Assembly (NCBI RefSeq): GCF_900105735.1 | Contig: NZ_LT629793.1 | Span: forward strand, 3,348,001-3,412,000 | DNA: 64,000 bases | Source of the DNA: Pseudomonas yamanorum | GTDB lineage: Bacteria > Pseudomonadota > Gammaproteobacteria > Pseudomonadales > Pseudomonadaceae | Direction of reading: 5' to 3' | Part shown: positions 26,491 through 36,336 of the stretch, in pieces | Layout of the letters: the number at the start of each line of letters is the position of its first letter | Position numbering within the stretch: the first letter of the stretch is position 1 | The notes under the pieces: model-generated | The model's input: only the letters and a program-made list of their open reading frames with translations | Database searches by the model: none | What the model was told of the DNA's origin: nothing | Position numbers and translations under genes: made by a program

Positions 26491-26817
26491 ATGGCCAACA
26501 CCTCTTTACGCAAAGCGTCATTGGAAAGCATGGAAGCCGAGATTTCGAGCCTGCTCAAATCTTTGGAAAGCCTCAAGGACGATGCCTCTGACGAGTCGCG
26601 CAAAACCTTGAAGGCCCTGAAAAGCAATGCCGAGAATGCCCTCAAGCATTCCCGTCACCTGATCAGCGATGCCTATGAAGAAAGCAAAGTCAAAATCCGC
26701 GAAACCGGTGTTGCGACACGGGACTACGCGCAAGAGCACCCATGGACTACCGCTGGCGTCGCCGTTGGCGCGCTGGGCCTGCTGGCGGCTTACTTGCTGT
26801 GCAAACGCGGCGACTAA
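26491..26817 (+). CDS. ElaB/YqjD-like DUF883 membrane-anchored protein
   Basis: A 108-residue protein: a long charged amphipathic helix (residues 5-75) followed by the family motif [27 protein letters not shown], a C-terminal membrane anchor. Homologues ElaB and YqjD attach to the inner membrane and some bind ribosomes in stationary phase. GGAG precedes the ATG. Its stop codon overlaps that of convergent trpI. Confidence 0.92.
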   Translation: MANTSLRKASLESMEAEISSLLKSLESLKDDASDESRKTLKALKSNAENALKHSRHLISDAYEESKVKIRETGVATRDYAQEHPWTTAGVAVGALGLLAAYLLCKRGD

Positions 26818-27710
26818 ACAACCTGGCGCACAAGCTCAGCCTTGAGCCACTGCGCCAGTTGCCGGGCGCGCCCATCCGCGGCGCGCTTGGGTAGCCACAA
26901 CGCCAGTTGCGCCGGGGTTTCACTGAAACCCCACGGCGCGACCAGGCGACCCGCTCGCAGGTCCTCTGCCACCAGCGGTTCTGGCGCAATCGCCACCCCC
27001 AGCCCCGCCACCGCCGCCTCCAGCAAATAATACAAATGCTCGAACCCCTGACCGTACTTCAACGCGCCAGCGTCGATCCCATGGTGCTGCGCCCAACTGG
27101 GCCAGGCTTGCGGGCGTGATGTGGTGTGCAAAAGGGCTTCATTCAGCAGCGCTTCGGCAGGTGCCTGGCGCAAACGCTCGTAATGGGCAAATCGCGGGCT
27201 CATGACCGGGCCGATGCGCTCGCTGGCCAATTCGTACACCTGCATATCCGCCGGCCATGGCGGCTCAGCGAACACCAGCAGCGCGTCCAACCCGGGGCGG
27301 CGCGGGTCGAGGTCGCCTTCGCCCGCCGACAGGTGCAGGCGCAAATCCGGCAGATCCGCGTTCAGGCGCCCCAAACGCGGAATAAACCAGCGCGCCAGCA
27401 GACTGCCGGAGCAGCCGAGCACAAACGGTGCGTCTGCGCTGCTTTGTGTGAGTTCTGCGCAGGTGTCCCTCAGACGCTCGAACGCCTCAAAACTCGCATC
27501 TCGCAGGCGGATGCCGGCATCTGTGAGTTTGAGGCCGCGCCCGTCCTTGACGAACAGGCTGACGCCGAGGTGTTCTTCCAACACCTTGAGCTGCCGGCTG
27601 ACCGCGCCATGGGTCACGTGCAGTTGCTCAGCGGCCTGGCTGACGCTGTTCAGGCGTGCAGCCGCCTCGAAAGCGCGCAAGGCGTTCAGGGGTGGGAGGT
27701 CTCGGCTCAT
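26814..27710 (-). CDS. trpI: LysR-type activator of tryptophan synthase genes
   Basis: A 298-residue LysR regulator with an N-terminal helix-turn-helix (residues 8-66; [21 protein letters not shown]) and a ligand domain. It is divergent from trpBA with a 109-bp spacer, the arrangement of TrpI in Pseudomonas, which activates trpBA in response to indoleglycerol phosphate. The start [20 protein letters not shown] is standard; a further upstream frame would run into the shared control region. Confidence 0.94.
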   Translation of the reverse strand: MSRDLPPLNALRAFEAAARLNSVSQAAEQLHVTHGAVSRQLKVLEEHLGVSLFVKDGRGLKLTDAGIRLRDASFEAFERLRDTCAELTQSSADAPFVLGCSGSLLARWFIPRLGRLNADLPDLRLHLSAGEGDLDPRRPGLDALLVFAEPPWPADMQVYELASERIGPVMSPRFAHYERLRQAPAEALLNEALLHTTSRPQAWPSWAQHHGIDAGALKYGQGFEHLYYLLEAAVAGLGVAIAPEPLVAEDLRAGRLVAPWGFSETPAQLALWLPKRAADGRARQLAQWLKAELVRQVV

Positions 27711-29060
<1,350 letters not shown>

Positions 29061-29061
<1 letters not shown>

Positions 29062-29870
29062 TGAGCCGCCTGCAAACACGTTTTGCGCAACTGAAAGAAC
29101 AAAACCGCGCCGCCCTGGTGACCTTCGTCACCGCCGGCGACCCGGGTTATGACACCTCGCTGGCGATTCTCAAGGGCTTGCCTGCGGCCGGCGCCGACGT
29201 GATCGAGCTGGGCATGCCGTTCACCGACCCGATGGCCGACGGCCCGGCGATTCAACTGGCCAACATCCGGGCGCTGACCGCCAAGCAGAACCTCACGAAA
29301 ACCCTGCAAATGGTTCGCGAGTTCCGCGAGGGCAACAGCGACACGCCGCTGGTGCTGATGGGCTACTTCAACCCGATCCACATGTACGGCGTGCCACGCT
29401 TCATCAGCGATGCGAAAGAAGCCGGCGTCGACGGCCTGATCGTGGTCGACATGCCTCCGGAACATAACGGCGAGCTGTGCGACCCGGCCCAGGCTGCCGG
29501 TATCGACTTTATCCGCCTGACCACCCCGACCACCGACGACGTGCGCCTGCCGACCGTGCTCAACGGCAGCTCCGGGTTTGTGTACTACGTCTCGGTGGCC
29601 GGTGTGACCGGTGCCGGCGCCGCGACCCTGGAACACGTCGAAGAAGCCGTGACCCGCCTGCGTCGGCATACCGACCTGCCGATCAGCATCGGTTTTGGTA
29701 TCCGCACCCCGGAGCAGGCCGCTGCAATTGCCCGCCTGGCAGACGGTGTGGTGGTGGGTTCGGCACTGATCGATCACATCGCCAACGCCAGCAATGATCA
29801 GCAGGCCATCGACGGTGTATTGACCCTGTGCTCGGCGCTTTCGGAAGGTGTGCGCAACGCCCGTAAGTAA
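29061..29870 (+). CDS. trpA: Tryptophan synthase alpha chain
   Basis: TIM-barrel subunit of 269 residues that cleaves indole-3-glycerol phosphate. Catalytic Glu49 ([11 protein letters not shown]) and Asp60 are in place, as is the phosphate loop near GFGIRTPEQ. It forms the alpha2-beta2 complex with TrpB. A terminator follows about 80 bp after the stop. Confidence 0.98.
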
Positions 29871-29947
29871 GCGGCTCGTAAGCGGTAGGTAAAGTTCCTG
29901 ATACAGAGGAATCATGCTGGCAAATCAGCACCTAAACTGACAAGACC

Positions 29948-29981
29948 AAGGGATTTCGGACCCGGTTCGAAATCCCTTTTT
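29948..29981 (+). terminator. trpBA intrinsic terminator
   Basis: Perfect 11-bp stem AAGGGATTTCG / CGAAATCCCTT with a 9-base loop, followed by TTTTG. It should end the trpBA transcript before the RcnB-like gene. Confidence 0.9.
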
Positions 29982-30009
29982 GTTGTTTGTGCAGTTGAGG
30001 AAACCCCTG

Positions 30010-30456
30010 ATGAAGATGCCTAAACGTGTGATAGCCGGTCTGGGTGTGCTGTTGCTCGGCGCCAGCGCCCTGGTGCAAGCCGCACCGTACGACCAAGGTG
30101 GCGGACCTGACCGTGGCGGCCCTCAAGGCCAACAGAACGATCACCGTGGCGATGACCGCCGCGGGCCCCAGGACAATCACCGTGGCGGGCCTCCTCAGGA
30201 CTTCGGCCCTGTTCGGCAAGTGATCCGCGATAACCATGGCGACTTCCGCCGTGGTGCTCCGCCGCCTCCCGGCATCCACCTGGTGCGCGGCCAGCGCCTG
30301 CCGCCGAACTACTACGGCGAGCGTCTGGACCCTCGGGCTCTGTCGCATCTGCCGCAATATCCTGGCTACGAATGGCGCCGCTCGGGCGGGGACATCGTGC
30401 TGATCGCGATTGGCACCAGCATCGTCTACCAGATTCTGGATGGCGCGCTGTACTAG
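30010..30456 (+). CDS. RcnB-family-like periplasmic protein
   Basis: A 148-residue exported protein: signal peptide (cleavage near VQA-APY), a low-complexity Gly/Asp/Arg/His/Gln-rich segment (about residues 25-85, with repeats like DHRGD and DNHRGG), and a C-terminal domain (LPPNYYGERLDP...YEWRRSGGDIVLI) resembling the RcnB/DUF family found in periplasmic nickel/cobalt-related proteins. The His-rich part could bind metal, but this is inference. It likely has its own promoter after the trp terminator. Confidence 0.82.
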   Translation: MKMPKRVIAGLGVLLLGASALVQAAPYDQGGGPDRGGPQGQQNDHRGDDRRGPQDNHRGGPPQDFGPVRQVIRDNHGDFRRGAPPPPGIHLVRGQRLPPNYYGERLDPRALSHLPQYPGYEWRRSGGDIVLIAIGTSIVYQILDGALY

Positions 30457-30463
30457 TAACTCC

Positions 30464-30566
30464 CTGTAGGAGCGAGCTTGCTCGCGAAAAACGTTAACGA
30501 TAACGCGGGGGCATCTGACACCCCGCGGCGCTCTCAGGTTTTTCGCGAGCAAGCTCGCTCCTACAG
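30464..30566. repeat. REPIN (GTAGGAGCGAGCTTGCTCGCGAA subtype) overlapping dgoT stop
   Basis: Perfect 29-bp arms (30464-30492 and 30538-30566) with a 45-bp spacer. The right arm ends in CTACAG, whose CTA at 30561-30563 is the stop codon (TAG on the minus strand) of the transporter gene. The spacer holds a further short GC stem (CGGGG/CCCCG). Confidence 0.92.
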
Positions 30567-31865
30567 TTCTATACGCTCGACCTTGCCGACCAGCAAGATG
30601 TAGGACAACGCCCCCAGCAACGCCAGCACCGCGATATAGGTAATCGCCGGTGCAAACGAATCCCCTGTCGCCAGAAAGCCAATCACAATCGGCGTGGTAA
30701 TCGCCGACAGATTGCCGATGAAGTTAAACACCCCACCCGTCAGCCCCAGCAATCTTGCCGGCGCCAGGGTCGACACCAGCGACCAGGTAATGGACGCCAG
30801 GCCGTTGCCGAAAAACGCCACCGCCAGAAACGCAATCACCCACGCCGTGGAGTCAACAAAGTTGGCGCCGATGATTGCCGTGGAAATCAACAGCCCGCCA
30901 ATGATCGGCAACTTGCGCGCAAACCCCACCGACGCTCCCCGGCGAATCAGCCAGTCGGAAAACAGCCCCGAACACAGCACCCCGACAAACGCCGCCAGAA
31001 ACGGCAGCGACGCCAGCAGGCCGGACTTGATGAAGTCCATGCCGCGATATTTCACCAGGTAGGTCGGGAACCACGTCAGGAAAAACCACAGCGTGGAGTT
31101 CAGGCAGAACTGCCCCAGGTAGATACCCCACAGCTTGCGCTTGCTCAGCACGATGCCGAGGTCGACCCAACTGAATGGCGCCTTGGCCGCCTGCGCCTGG
31201 ATGTCCACCAACCCGCCACCTTCGCGGATCAGCTCGATTTCCGCCGCATTGGCACCTTTGAAATCACGTGGCTCGCGGTACACGGCGTACCAGATCAGCG
31301 CCCACACAATGCCCACGCCACCGGTGGCGACAAACACCATGTGCCAGCCAAAGGTGTGTTGCAGCCAGGCCAATACCGGCGTGAGAAACGCCAGTCCGAC
31401 AAACTGCCCGGACGTATAAACACCAATCGCCGTGGCCCGCTCACGCTCAGGGAACCAGGTGGTCACCACGCGGCTGTTGATCGGGTAAGCCGGGGCTTCC
31501 AGGGCACCGACCGCCATGCGCAATACGAACAGCGCGATGAAGCTGGCGGCAAAGCCGAGCATCACGGTGGCGATCGACCACAGCAGCAGGGCGACACTGT
31601 AGAGAATGCGCGGCGGTACCCGGTCCACCAGCCAGCCGCCGGGGATTTGCATGGCCGCGTAGGTCCAGCCGAACGCGGAGAAAATCAGCCCGACATGCAC
31701 CGGGTCGATCCCCAACTCGCTCGTCAGGGCCGGGGCGGCAATCGACAGGTTGCTGCGGTCCAGGTAATTGATCACCACGGTGATGAACAGCAGCACCATG
31801 ATGAAGAAACGCTTTCGGCTGGGCGTGACTAAAGAAGCCTGCCCGGTGAAGGACTCGGATTGCAT
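30561..31865 (-). CDS. dgoT: MFS transporter, probable D-galactonate permease
   Basis: A 434-residue major facilitator of the anion:cation symporter (ACS) family with 12 predicted helices. The conserved NYLDRSNLSIAAPAL at helix 1 is typical of DgoT-like and hexuronate transporters. It lies downstream of dgoK-dgoA-dgoD in the same direction, after a 172-bp gap holding a REPIN, so galactonate is the likely substrate. The TAG stop is supplied by a REPIN arm, and the C-terminus (KVERIEL) may therefore have been altered by the insertion. Confidence 0.88.
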   Translation of the reverse strand: MQSESFTGQASLVTPSRKRFFIMVLLFITVVINYLDRSNLSIAAPALTSELGIDPVHVGLIFSAFGWTYAAMQIPGGWLVDRVPPRILYSVALLLWSIATVMLGFAASFIALFVLRMAVGALEAPAYPINSRVVTTWFPERERATAIGVYTSGQFVGLAFLTPVLAWLQHTFGWHMVFVATGGVGIVWALIWYAVYREPRDFKGANAAEIELIREGGGLVDIQAQAAKAPFSWVDLGIVLSKRKLWGIYLGQFCLNSTLWFFLTWFPTYLVKYRGMDFIKSGLLASLPFLAAFVGVLCSGLFSDWLIRRGASVGFARKLPIIGGLLISTAIIGANFVDSTAWVIAFLAVAFFGNGLASITWSLVSTLAPARLLGLTGGVFNFIGNLSAITTPIVIGFLATGDSFAPAITYIAVLALLGALSYILLVGKVERIEL

Positions 31866-31923
31866 GGGGGTTGCCTCTTCTTATGGTTATTGAGGACAGG
31901 TCTTACTGAAGAAACGCGATCCC

Positions 31924-32012
31924 TGTGGGAGCTGGCTTGCCTGCGATAGCGGAGTGTCAGTGCCGCAGATGCAAGCTGACTCACCGCTATCGCAGGCAAG
32001 CCAGCTCCCACA
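31924..32012. repeat. REPIN (CTGGCTTGCCTGCGAT subtype)
   Basis: Perfect 29-bp arms (31924-31952 and 31984-32012) with a 31-bp spacer, between dgoD and the transporter gene. The arms extend to GATAGCGG, as in the element at 40532-40625. Confidence 0.92.
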
Positions 32013-32037
32013 CTGACGGTGTTTCTTCAGGAGGAAA

Positions 32038-33186
32038 TCACCACTCCGCAAAACTGCCATCGGCATGACGCCAGATCGGGTTGCGCCAGCGATGCCCGAT
32101 GGCCGCGCGCTCGATCACGTATTCCTCGTTGATCTCGATGCCCAGGCCTGGCCCATTGGGGATTTTCACAAAGCCCTGGTCGTAGTCGAAAACGCCCGGA
32201 TCACGTACGTAATCCAGCAGGTCATTGCTCTCGTTGTAGTGAATGCCCAGGCTCTGTTCCTGGATGAACGCGTTGTAGCAAACCGCATCCAGTTGCAGGC
32301 ACGCCGCCAGGGCAATCGGGCCGAGCGGGCAGTGCAGGGCGAGGGCCACGTCGTAGGCTTCGGCCATGTTGGCGATCTTGCGGGTTTCGGTGATACCGCC
32401 GGCGTGGGAGGCATCCGGCTGGATGATGTCGACATAGCCTTCGCTGAGCACGCGCTTGAAGTCCCAGCGCGAGAACAGCCGCTCGCCAAGGGCAATCGGG
32501 GTGCTGGTGAGCGGCGCCAGCTCTTTCAGCGCTTCGTAGTTTTCGCTGAGCACCGGCTCTTCGATGAACATCAGTTTGTAGGGATCGAGCTCCTTCATCA
32601 GCACCTTGGCCATGGGCTTGTGCACCCGGCCATGGAAGTCGACGCCGATGCCGACGTTGGGGCCTACCGCATCACGCACGGCGGCGACGTTGGCCAGGGC
32701 CTGGTCGACTTTTTCGAAGCTGTCGAGAAATTGCAGCTCTTCGGTGCCGTTCATTTTCACCGCAGTAAAACCACGGGCCACGGCTTCCTTGGCGGCGCGG
32801 GCAGTGTCGGCCGGGCGGTCGCCACCAATCCATGAATACACGCGGATTTTGTCGCGCACCTGGCCACCCAGCAGGTCGCTGACCGACACACCGAGAGCCT
32901 TGCCCTTGATGTCCCACAGCGCCTGGTCGATGCCGGCGAGGGCGCTCATATGGATCGCGCCGCCACGGTAGAAACCGCCGCGGTAGAGCACCGTCCAGAT
33001 GTCTTCGATATTGCGTGGGTCTTTGCCGATCAAGTAGTCGGACAGTTCTTCGACGGCGGCGGCTACGGTGTGGGCGCGGCCCTCGACCACAGGTTCGCCC
33101 CAACCGGTCACGCCCTGGTCGGTTTCAACCTTGAGGAAGCACCAGCGGGGCGGGACGATGAAGGTGGTCAGTTTGGTGATTTTCAT
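32038..33186 (-). CDS. dgoD: D-galactonate dehydratase
   Basis: Enolase-superfamily enzyme of 382 residues, the same length as E. coli DgoD, that dehydrates D-galactonate to 2-keto-3-deoxygalactonate. Mg ligands appear as Asp (GVDFHGRVH), Glu (FIEEPV) and Glu (ALGERLF), with the catalytic His in the conserved [13 protein letters not shown] region. It follows dgoA by 33 bp. Confidence 0.97.
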   Translation of the reverse strand: MKITKLTTFIVPPRWCFLKVETDQGVTGWGEPVVEGRAHTVAAAVEELSDYLIGKDPRNIEDIWTVLYRGGFYRGGAIHMSALAGIDQALWDIKGKALGVSVSDLLGGQVRDKIRVYSWIGGDRPADTARAAKEAVARGFTAVKMNGTEELQFLDSFEKVDQALANVAAVRDAVGPNVGIGVDFHGRVHKPMAKVLMKELDPYKLMFIEEPVLSENYEALKELAPLTSTPIALGERLFSRWDFKRVLSEGYVDIIQPDASHAGGITETRKIANMAEAYDVALALHCPLGPIALAACLQLDAVCYNAFIQEQSLGIHYNESNDLLDYVRDPGVFDYDQGFVKIPNGPGLGIEINEEYVIERAAIGHRWRNPIWRHADGSFAEW

Positions 33187-33219
33187 CTTCTTATCTCTCT
33201 TGTAGATGGAGAACGCTGA

Positions 33220-33840
33220 TCAGCCCAAGGCGTGCCAGGCCGCGACGTAGGCCTGGGCGTTGCTCGCCACTTGGGCGACGCTCATGCCCGGCTTGAATAA
33301 CCCGGAGCCCAGGCCGAAGCCTTTGACGCCCGCGTCGAAAAATACCTGCATGTTGTCCGGAGTGATGCCGCCCACCGGCAGCAGCACCGTGCCCGCAGGC
33401 AGTACCGCGAGCCAGGCCTTGACCACCGCCGGGCCCATTTGCTCGGCGGGGAAAAGCTTCAGCACGTCGGCGCCTTCGGCCAGCGCGGCAAAAGCTTCGG
33501 TGGGCGTGGCCACACCCGGCGAGAGGTACAGACCCGCGGCCTTGGCGGCACGCAGCACCTTGGCATCGCTGTGGGGCATGACGATCACCTGGCCGCCGGC
33601 GGCTTTGACTTGATCAACCTGTTCCGGGGTCAGCACGGTGCCGGCGCCGATCAGGCAATCGGCGGGCAGGCTGTCCCGCAGGATGCGGATGCTGGAATAA
33701 GGGTCCGGTGAATTGAGCGGCACTTCGATGACCCTGAAGCCTGCGGTGTACAACACCTCGCCGATCGCCAACGCCTCCTCCGGTCGCAGGCCGCGCAGGA
33801 TCGCGATCAAACCGTTGTGTGTGAGTGCTTGCTTGAGCAT
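33220..33840 (-). CDS. dgoA: 2-dehydro-3-deoxy-6-phosphogalactonate aldolase
   Basis: Class I KDPG/KDPGal aldolase of 206 residues that splits KDPGal to pyruvate and glyceraldehyde 3-phosphate. The conserved Glu (VIEVPLNSP) and Schiff-base Lys (DVLKLFPAE) are present, as is the phosphate site GGITPDN. The ATG is 13 bp after the dgoK stop; an upstream in-frame extension would overlap dgoK. Confidence 0.96.
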   Translation of the reverse strand: MLKQALTHNGLIAILRGLRPEEALAIGEVLYTAGFRVIEVPLNSPDPYSSIRILRDSLPADCLIGAGTVLTPEQVDQVKAAGGQVIVMPHSDAKVLRAAKAAGLYLSPGVATPTEAFAALAEGADVLKLFPAEQMGPAVVKAWLAVLPAGTVLLPVGGITPDNMQVFFDAGVKGFGLGSGLFKPGMSVAQVASNAQAYVAAWHALG

Positions 33841-33853
33841 GTCGGGCCTCTCG

Positions 33854-34822
33854 TCAGGTTGCAGGCAGCAGCCCCGCCGCCATGGCCAGCTGCCAAAGGC
33901 CACGCTCGGTAGCCTCCTGTGCCAGGGTCACGTGGGGGAAGCCACAAAGTTGGAGTGCACGCTGGTAGCGGGTGCAGAGTTGGGTGGTGCCCACCAGAAC
34001 GATGTCGCGTTGCTGGGCAGGCTGGCGGGTGCGCAGGCCCATGAGTTCGTGGCCGATCATCAAGCCGGACAAATAGTCGGGCTGCTCCTCGGGCGCCAGC
34101 TCGCCGGTCAATCCCAGGGTGCGGGTGCTGAACAAGTTCGACAACAGCCCGGCCTGACCGTCCACCGACAGCGCCACCTGCACGCCGCGATCAAAAGCGG
34201 CCGCCTGGAACGCTTCGGAAGGGCGCTGGGTGCGCCCCAAAATGCTGTGTTGGCTGAGCACGGCAAACAGCTCGCCGGTCATGAAGGTGTCAAAGTGGGT
34301 GATGCAGCCTTCCACCACCTCCACCCACTTGGAATGGCTGCCCGGCAGGCCGATCAATACGTCGCGCCCGGTATGGGCAGACAGGCTTTGCAGCACGCCA
34401 AGCACCTGGGTTTCTTCACCGCGCATCACATTGGGCAAGGCGCCGCGTTGAATCACGCCGGGAACGATGTGCACCGCTGCGCCCCGCAGGCTGCGCACCA
34501 CATGCAGCGCCTGGCCGAGGGTAGAGACGTCGGCCGGGGTGTCGCGGTAAGCCGCTTCGCTCCAGCCCTGGGCGCTGCCGACCATGCCGCAGGCGATAAC
34601 GGGAAGGTCGGGCTGGGTGTCGAGCCAGTCACCGCAGGCTGCGTCGAATGCCAGCTCGAACCCGTTGCTGCTGCGAACCCCGGCAATGTCCCGGGGTTCG
34701 GTGGGCAAGTGCATGATCCCCGACGCCAGGGCGCGTCGTTCGATGACGACGCCTGCCGGGCCGAGCTTGTAAGCACGAAGGGAACTGGTTCCCCAATCGA
34801 GCGCGATCAATTGCGCCTGCAT
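33854..34822 (-). CDS. dgoK: 2-dehydro-3-deoxygalactonokinase
   Basis: A 322-residue sugar acid kinase that phosphorylates 2-keto-3-deoxygalactonate. The N-terminal ATP-binding motif IALDWGTSSLRAY and the GLPGSHSKWVEV loop are typical of DgoK. It is the promoter-proximal gene of the dgo unit. The ATG is preferred over an upstream frame that would enter the promoter. No GntR-type dgoR lies next to it. Confidence 0.95.
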   Translation of the reverse strand: MQAQLIALDWGTSSLRAYKLGPAGVVIERRALASGIMHLPTEPRDIAGVRSSNGFELAFDAACGDWLDTQPDLPVIACGMVGSAQGWSEAAYRDTPADVSTLGQALHVVRSLRGAAVHIVPGVIQRGALPNVMRGEETQVLGVLQSLSAHTGRDVLIGLPGSHSKWVEVVEGCITHFDTFMTGELFAVLSQHSILGRTQRPSEAFQAAAFDRGVQVALSVDGQAGLLSNLFSTRTLGLTGELAPEEQPDYLSGLMIGHELMGLRTRQPAQQRDIVLVGTTQLCTRYQRALQLCGFPHVTLAQEATERGLWQLAMAAGLLPAT

Positions 34823-34855
34823 CGCTTCACCTGAGTGTTCTGAGCGGATGAGGCA

Positions 34856-34924
34856 AATATAAACCCAAGACCGGCAAAGTCTCAATATATAAATATGAGT
34901 CCCATATATAGGGAATTTACGAGC
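34856..34924 (-). promoter_or_regulatory. Candidate dgo promoter with AT-rich upstream block
   Basis: On the minus strand, TTGAGA (34880-34885) and TATATT (34856-34861) are 18 bases apart, one mismatch each from the sigma70 consensus. Directly upstream lies a run of ATATATA/CATATATAG repeats (34883-34914), unusual in this GC-rich genome and a plausible operator or UP element. No classical GntR palindrome was recognised. Confidence 0.55.
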
Positions 34925-35251
34925 TTAGAATATCGACAGGTCCAACGTGCGCATCGCCCCCATCCAGATCGCGTGGTCGGTGTGGTCCTTGAGGTCATCG
35001 CCGGTGGTCGGGTGCAGGAACACCACCAGGCCGTTGCGGTTGAGCGCAAGCCACGGCAGTACGACGCCTATATATTCCGGGTCGAACGCCAGCTGGCAGC
35101 TCCAGTCCGGGTGCGGGCCCACCGGGCGTTCATGCACGCGGCCCATGCGCAGCGGGAACATTTGCGCGGCGTCCTCGCAGAGCTTGCGCGCCTGGTCGAT
35201 GGTGTTGGCGTCGAAGTAGATGTGGGCGTGGTAGCCCTTGATACGTTGCAT
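34925..35251 (-). CDS. DOPA 4,5-dioxygenase family protein
   Basis: A 108-residue ferredoxin-like-fold protein of the DOPA 4,5-dioxygenase family. Conserved histidines appear in YHAHIYFD (residues 7-14), RVHERPVGPHPDW and FLHPTTGDD, consistent with a metal site. Bacterial members act on small catechols in a few cases, but the substrate here is unknown. It lies between the dgo operon and the LysR gene, 31 bp after the LysR stop in the same direction, so it may be co-transcribed with the regulator. Confidence 0.9.
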   Translation of the reverse strand: MQRIKGYHAHIYFDANTIDQARKLCEDAAQMFPLRMGRVHERPVGPHPDWSCQLAFDPEYIGVVLPWLALNRNGLVVFLHPTTGDDLKDHTDHAIWMGAMRTLDLSIF

Positions 35252-35282
35252 GACAGGCTCCGGGCTCAATGATCGGCAAATC

Positions 35283-36233
35283 CTAGACCGCAATGGACGG
35301 CAGGGCCAGGCCGGTCAGTGATTGTGCGCTGCTGGCTTGTTCGGCCATCAGCCAGCCGACGAAACGTTCGATCAACTGGCTGCGACGTTTGCGCTGGGGC
35401 AGCACCACGTAATAGCCGAAGCGTGAGATCACGGTGTCGCCAATCGGCCGGCACAGCCACTTTTGCTCGAGCAAGTTATCCACAAGGTGGCGCCAGCCGA
35501 TGGCCACGCCCTGGCCGGCGATCGCGGCCTGGATCAACAGCGTGTAATTGTCGAAACGCAGTTGGCCCGGGGTGGGCGACGTGGTGATGCCCAGCTCACG
35601 AAACACGCCGCTCCAGTCGAACCACTGGTTGTTGTTTTGCTGGCGCAGGTGCAGCAAGGGAAACTCCAGCAGGCTCTGCACCGGCAGCGGCGCGCTGCGG
35701 TCCTGGAGCAACTGCGGGCTGCACACCGGGAACACTTCCTCGTTGAACAGCCAGAGGCTGTCGCCCTGTTTGAAACGGCCGTCGCCGAACAACACCGCCA
35801 CATCGATATCGCTGCGCAACGCGGCGTGATTGCGCTCGCTGGTGACCAGACTCACGTCCACCTGCGGGTTCGCTTCATGGAAACGATGCAGGCGCGGCAT
35901 CAGCCAATAAGCGGCGAACGCAAAGTCGGTCGCCACCTGCAGGACTTCGTGCTGGTCCTGCTCGGCAATCGCGCTCAGGCCCTGGTTGATGCTCTGCAAA
36001 CCGGCCTGCACCTGCTCGAACAACAGGGCGCCCGCGTCGGTCAGTTCGATACCCCGGTAAATGCGATCAAACAGGCGCACCTTCAGCTGTTCTTCCAGGC
36101 GCTTGATCTGTTGGCTGATGGCCGGCTGGGTAGTGCCCAACTCCATCGCCGCTGCCGTAAAGCTGCGTTGGCGAGCCGCCGCTTCAAACGCGCGCAGCAG
36201 GTCGAGTGACAGGTGACCGAGGGATTCATACAT
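35283..36233 (-). CDS. LysR-type regulator, probably of choline sulfate use
   Basis: A 316-residue LysR regulator with the helix-turn-helix at about residues 10-70 (SFTAAAMELGTTQPAISQQIKRLEEQL). It is divergent from betC by 103 bp, like the choline-sulfate regulator next to betC in other pseudomonads (PA0032 by position). A palindrome spans its start codon. The ligand is probably choline sulfate or choline, by context only. Confidence 0.92.
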   Translation of the reverse strand: MYESLGHLSLDLLRAFEAAARQRSFTAAAMELGTTQPAISQQIKRLEEQLKVRLFDRIYRGIELTDAGALLFEQVQAGLQSINQGLSAIAEQDQHEVLQVATDFAFAAYWLMPRLHRFHEANPQVDVSLVTSERNHAALRSDIDVAVLFGDGRFKQGDSLWLFNEEVFPVCSPQLLQDRSAPLPVQSLLEFPLLHLRQQNNNQWFDWSGVFRELGITTSPTPGQLRFDNYTLLIQAAIAGQGVAIGWRHLVDNLLEQKWLCRPIGDTVISRFGYYVVLPQRKRRSQLIERFVGWLMAEQASSAQSLTGLALPSIAV

Positions 36234-36246
36234 AAGCTGTGCTTAT
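36232..36246. promoter_or_regulatory. Candidate LysR operator ATAAGC-TGT-GCTTAT
   Basis: Perfect 6-bp inverted repeat with a 3-base centre. It overlaps the first two bases of the LysR start codon and lies about 90 bp before betC, a usual place for an autoregulatory LysR recognition site. Fits the T-N11-A pattern loosely. Confidence 0.5.
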
Positions 36247-36336
36247 CCTAGACATTGCTTCTCATGGGCTTTACCACGATTTCCATGGCCTGCATGCTCA
36301 TTCGCATAAACGTTGACTATGGAATGCCGCGAAACC

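Noticed and set aside
34901..34913. CCCATATATAGGG near the dgo promoter as a true palindrome
   Set aside because: Only the outer three bases pair; the centre does not, so it is not claimed as a dyad operator.
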